Of a DNA stretch of 64,000 nt, positions 63,103 to 64,000 are shown piece by piece (position 1 is the first letter of the stretch; each line of letters opens with the position of its first letter). Under the pieces are notes generated by a model, which was not told the DNA's origin, searched no databases, and saw nothing but the letters and a program-made list of their open reading frames with translations. The stretch spans positions 4,030,001-4,094,000 of the forward strand of contig NZ_CP178732.1 in NCBI RefSeq assembly GCF_047324175.1. Reading direction: 5' to 3'. This stretch comes from Acerihabitans sp015654925. GTDB lineage: Bacteria; Pseudomonadota; Gammaproteobacteria; Enterobacterales; Enterobacteriaceae. A program made the translations under genes and the position numbers.

Positions 63103-64000
63103 CTATTTTTGCAATAAAACATGTCTGAGGGGGGGCCGGGGGCGGCAAGGAGCGGGTCGTGCTAGCTGCGGGTTCGGTGTTGGCGGGTTTAGCCTGCCGT
63201 GGGGCGCTCCGGCGGCCAGGAAAACCATGGCCGCGTCGACCCCTACGGCACGGTCTCCCTTTAACAGGGCTCGCTGCCGGTTCGGTGTTGGCGGGCATAC
63301 CGCCCCAAGGGGCGCTCCGGCGGCCAGGAAAACCATGGCCGCTTCGACCCCTACGGCACGGTCTCCCTTTAACAGGGTTCGCTGCCGGTTCGGTGTTGGC
63401 GGGCATACCGCCCCAAGGGGCGCTCCGGCGGCCAGGAAAACCATGGCCGCTTCGACCCCTACGGCACAGTCTCCCTTTAACAGGGCTCGCTGCCGGTTCG
63501 GTGTTGGCGGGCATACCGCCCCAAGGGGCGCTCCGGCGGCCAGGAAAACCATGGCCGCTTCGGCCCCTACGGCACGGTCTCCCTTTAACAGGGCCCGCTG
63601 CGGGTTCGGTGTTGGCGGGCATACCGCGCCAAGGGGCGCTCCGGCGGCCAGGAAAACCATGGCCGCGTCGACCCCTACGGCACGGTCTCCCTTTAACAGG
63701 GCCCGCTGCGGGTTCGGTGTTGGCGGGCATACCGCCCCAAGGGGCGCTCCGGCGGGCAGGAAAACCATGCCCGCTTCGGCCCCTACGGCACGGTCTCCCT
63801 TTAACAGGGCTCGCTGCCGGTTCGGTGTTGGCGGGCATACCGCGCCAAGGGGCGCTCCGGCGGCCAGGAAAACCATGGCCGCTTCGACCCCTACGGCACG
63901 GTCTCCCTTTAACAGGGCCCGCTGCGGGTTCGGTGTTGGCGGGCATACCGCGCCAAGGGGCGCTCCGGCGGCCAGGAAAACCATGGCCGCGTCGACCCCT
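63103..64000 (-). CDS. Possible repeat protein (36-residue units), coding status doubtful
   Basis: One minus-strand frame runs from beyond the right window edge to a stop at 63103, encoding 36-residue units such as MVFLAAGAPLGAVCPPTPN followed by PQRALLKGDRAVGVEAA. A second frame, stop at 63083, is open through the same array. Neither resembles a known protein to me. The open frames could be a by-product of the repeat length. Substitutions between units change residues in this frame, which speaks against strong protein-level constraint. Confidence 0.25.
   Translation of the reverse strand, partial: GVDAAMVFLAAGAPLGAVCPPTPNPQRALLKGDRAVGVEAAMVFLAAGAPLGAVCPPTPNRQRALLKGDRAVGAEAGMVFLPAGAPLGAVCPPTPNPQRALLKGDRAVGVDAAMVFLAAGAPLGAVCPPTPNPQRALLKGDRAVGAEAAMVFLAAGAPLGAVCPPTPNRQRALLKGDCAVGVEAAMVFLAAGAPLGAVCPPTPNRQRTLLKGDRAVGVEAAMVFLAAGAPLGAVCPPTPNRQRALLKGDRAVGVDAAMVFLAAGAPHGRLNPPTPNPQLARPAPCRPRPPLRHVLLQK
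63120..64000 (-). repeat. 108-bp tandem repeat array, at least eight units, open at the window end
   Basis: Units start at 63171, 63279, 63387, 63495, 63603, 63711, 63819 and 63927, always 108 bp apart; the last is cut by the window edge. The unit begins GGTTCGGTGTTGGCGGG and includes CGCTCCGGCGGCCAGG. Copies differ at only a few bases, except the leftmost, which is more diverged. Each unit holds a hairpin (GCGGCCAGG-AAAA-CCATGGCCGC). Two minus-strand reading frames stay open through the array because 108 is a multiple of 3. Confidence 0.97.

Noticed and set aside
1..64000. Insertion sequences, prophage genes, integrases, CRISPR arrays, tRNA or rRNA genes
   Set aside because: I looked for transposase and integrase motifs, regular 25-40 bp spaced repeats and tRNA-like ends, and found none. 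The only regular array (63120-64000) has 108-bp contiguous units without spacers, so it is not CRISPR.

Overview
The window looks like the chromosome of a Sodalis-type member of the Enterobacterales. Nearly every gene has a close Escherichia coli counterpart and the gene order is a thinned version of the E. coli 17-20 min region (cydC-aat-infA-clpAS-cspD ... artPIQM-rlmC-potIHGF-rimK-grxA ... dacC-gstB-yliI-gsiDCBA-iaaA-moeAB-ybiT-ompX-dps-ybiI ... ybiB-dinG). Many genes expected between these blocks are missing (serW, macAB, hcp-hcr, ybjQ, nfsA/ybjC, ybjL and the genes beyond it, deoR, rhtA, ldtB and others). Several long, AT-rich intergenic stretches remain. That pattern of lost neighbours, together with the GC-rich coding regions and lineage-specific orphan genes, is the basis for the Sodalis-like guess; the genus is an inference and was not tested by search.

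Layout. 1-10 kb: end of cydC, aat, infA, the ClpAS protease adaptor pair, cspD, ybjX, the lysine exporter lysO, poxB, ltaE and the amidase amiD. 11-13 kb: an unrecognised 398-residue protein with three C-terminal proline/arginine repeats, then the lipoprotein ybjP. 13.5-25 kb: the arginine importer artPIQM, rlmC, ybjO, the putrescine importer potFGHI, ybjN, rimK, grxA and ybjM. 25.3-26.9 kb: a gene-poor stretch that holds the small RNA RybB with a sigma-E promoter, followed by a serine-type transporter (sdaC family) and dacC. 29.6-34.4 kb: a second MetQNI-type importer, gstB and yliI. 34.7-37.4 kb: an e(P4)-type acid phosphatase lipoprotein and an orphan protein with bacterial Ig-like domains. 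37.5-47.9 kb: glutathione importer gsiABCD with iaaA, moeAB and ybiT. 48.4-54.8 kb: ompX, dps, ybiI, a flavin reductase-like gene, a small secreted protein, an M3-type peptidase and ybiB. 55-58 kb: an orphan gene placed between ybiB and dinG. 58.3-62.3 kb: the tiny membrane protein YohO and the osmF-yehYXW osmolyte importer. 62.5-64 kb: a type 1 isopentenyl-diphosphate isomerase and a 108-bp tandem repeat array running off the end of the window.

Functionally the region is rich in ABC importers: arginine, putrescine, methionine-type, glutathione and osmolyte systems. The GsiABCD/IaaA pair and the e(P4)-type phosphatase fit nutrient scavenging. ClpS/ClpA, RimK, DinG, Dps, OmpX and RybB cover protein quality control, DNA damage and envelope stress.

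The most interesting material lies in the places where the conserved order is interrupted. Three orphan proteins (11.3-12.5, 35.9-37.4 and 55.1-56.0 kb) have no recognisable bacterial housekeeping domain or export signal, and one carries repeated PxxPxR motifs of the kind bound by eukaryotic SH3 domains. The terminal repeat array contains a hairpin that shows a compensatory base-pair change. No insertion sequence, prophage, CRISPR array, tRNA or rRNA was seen.
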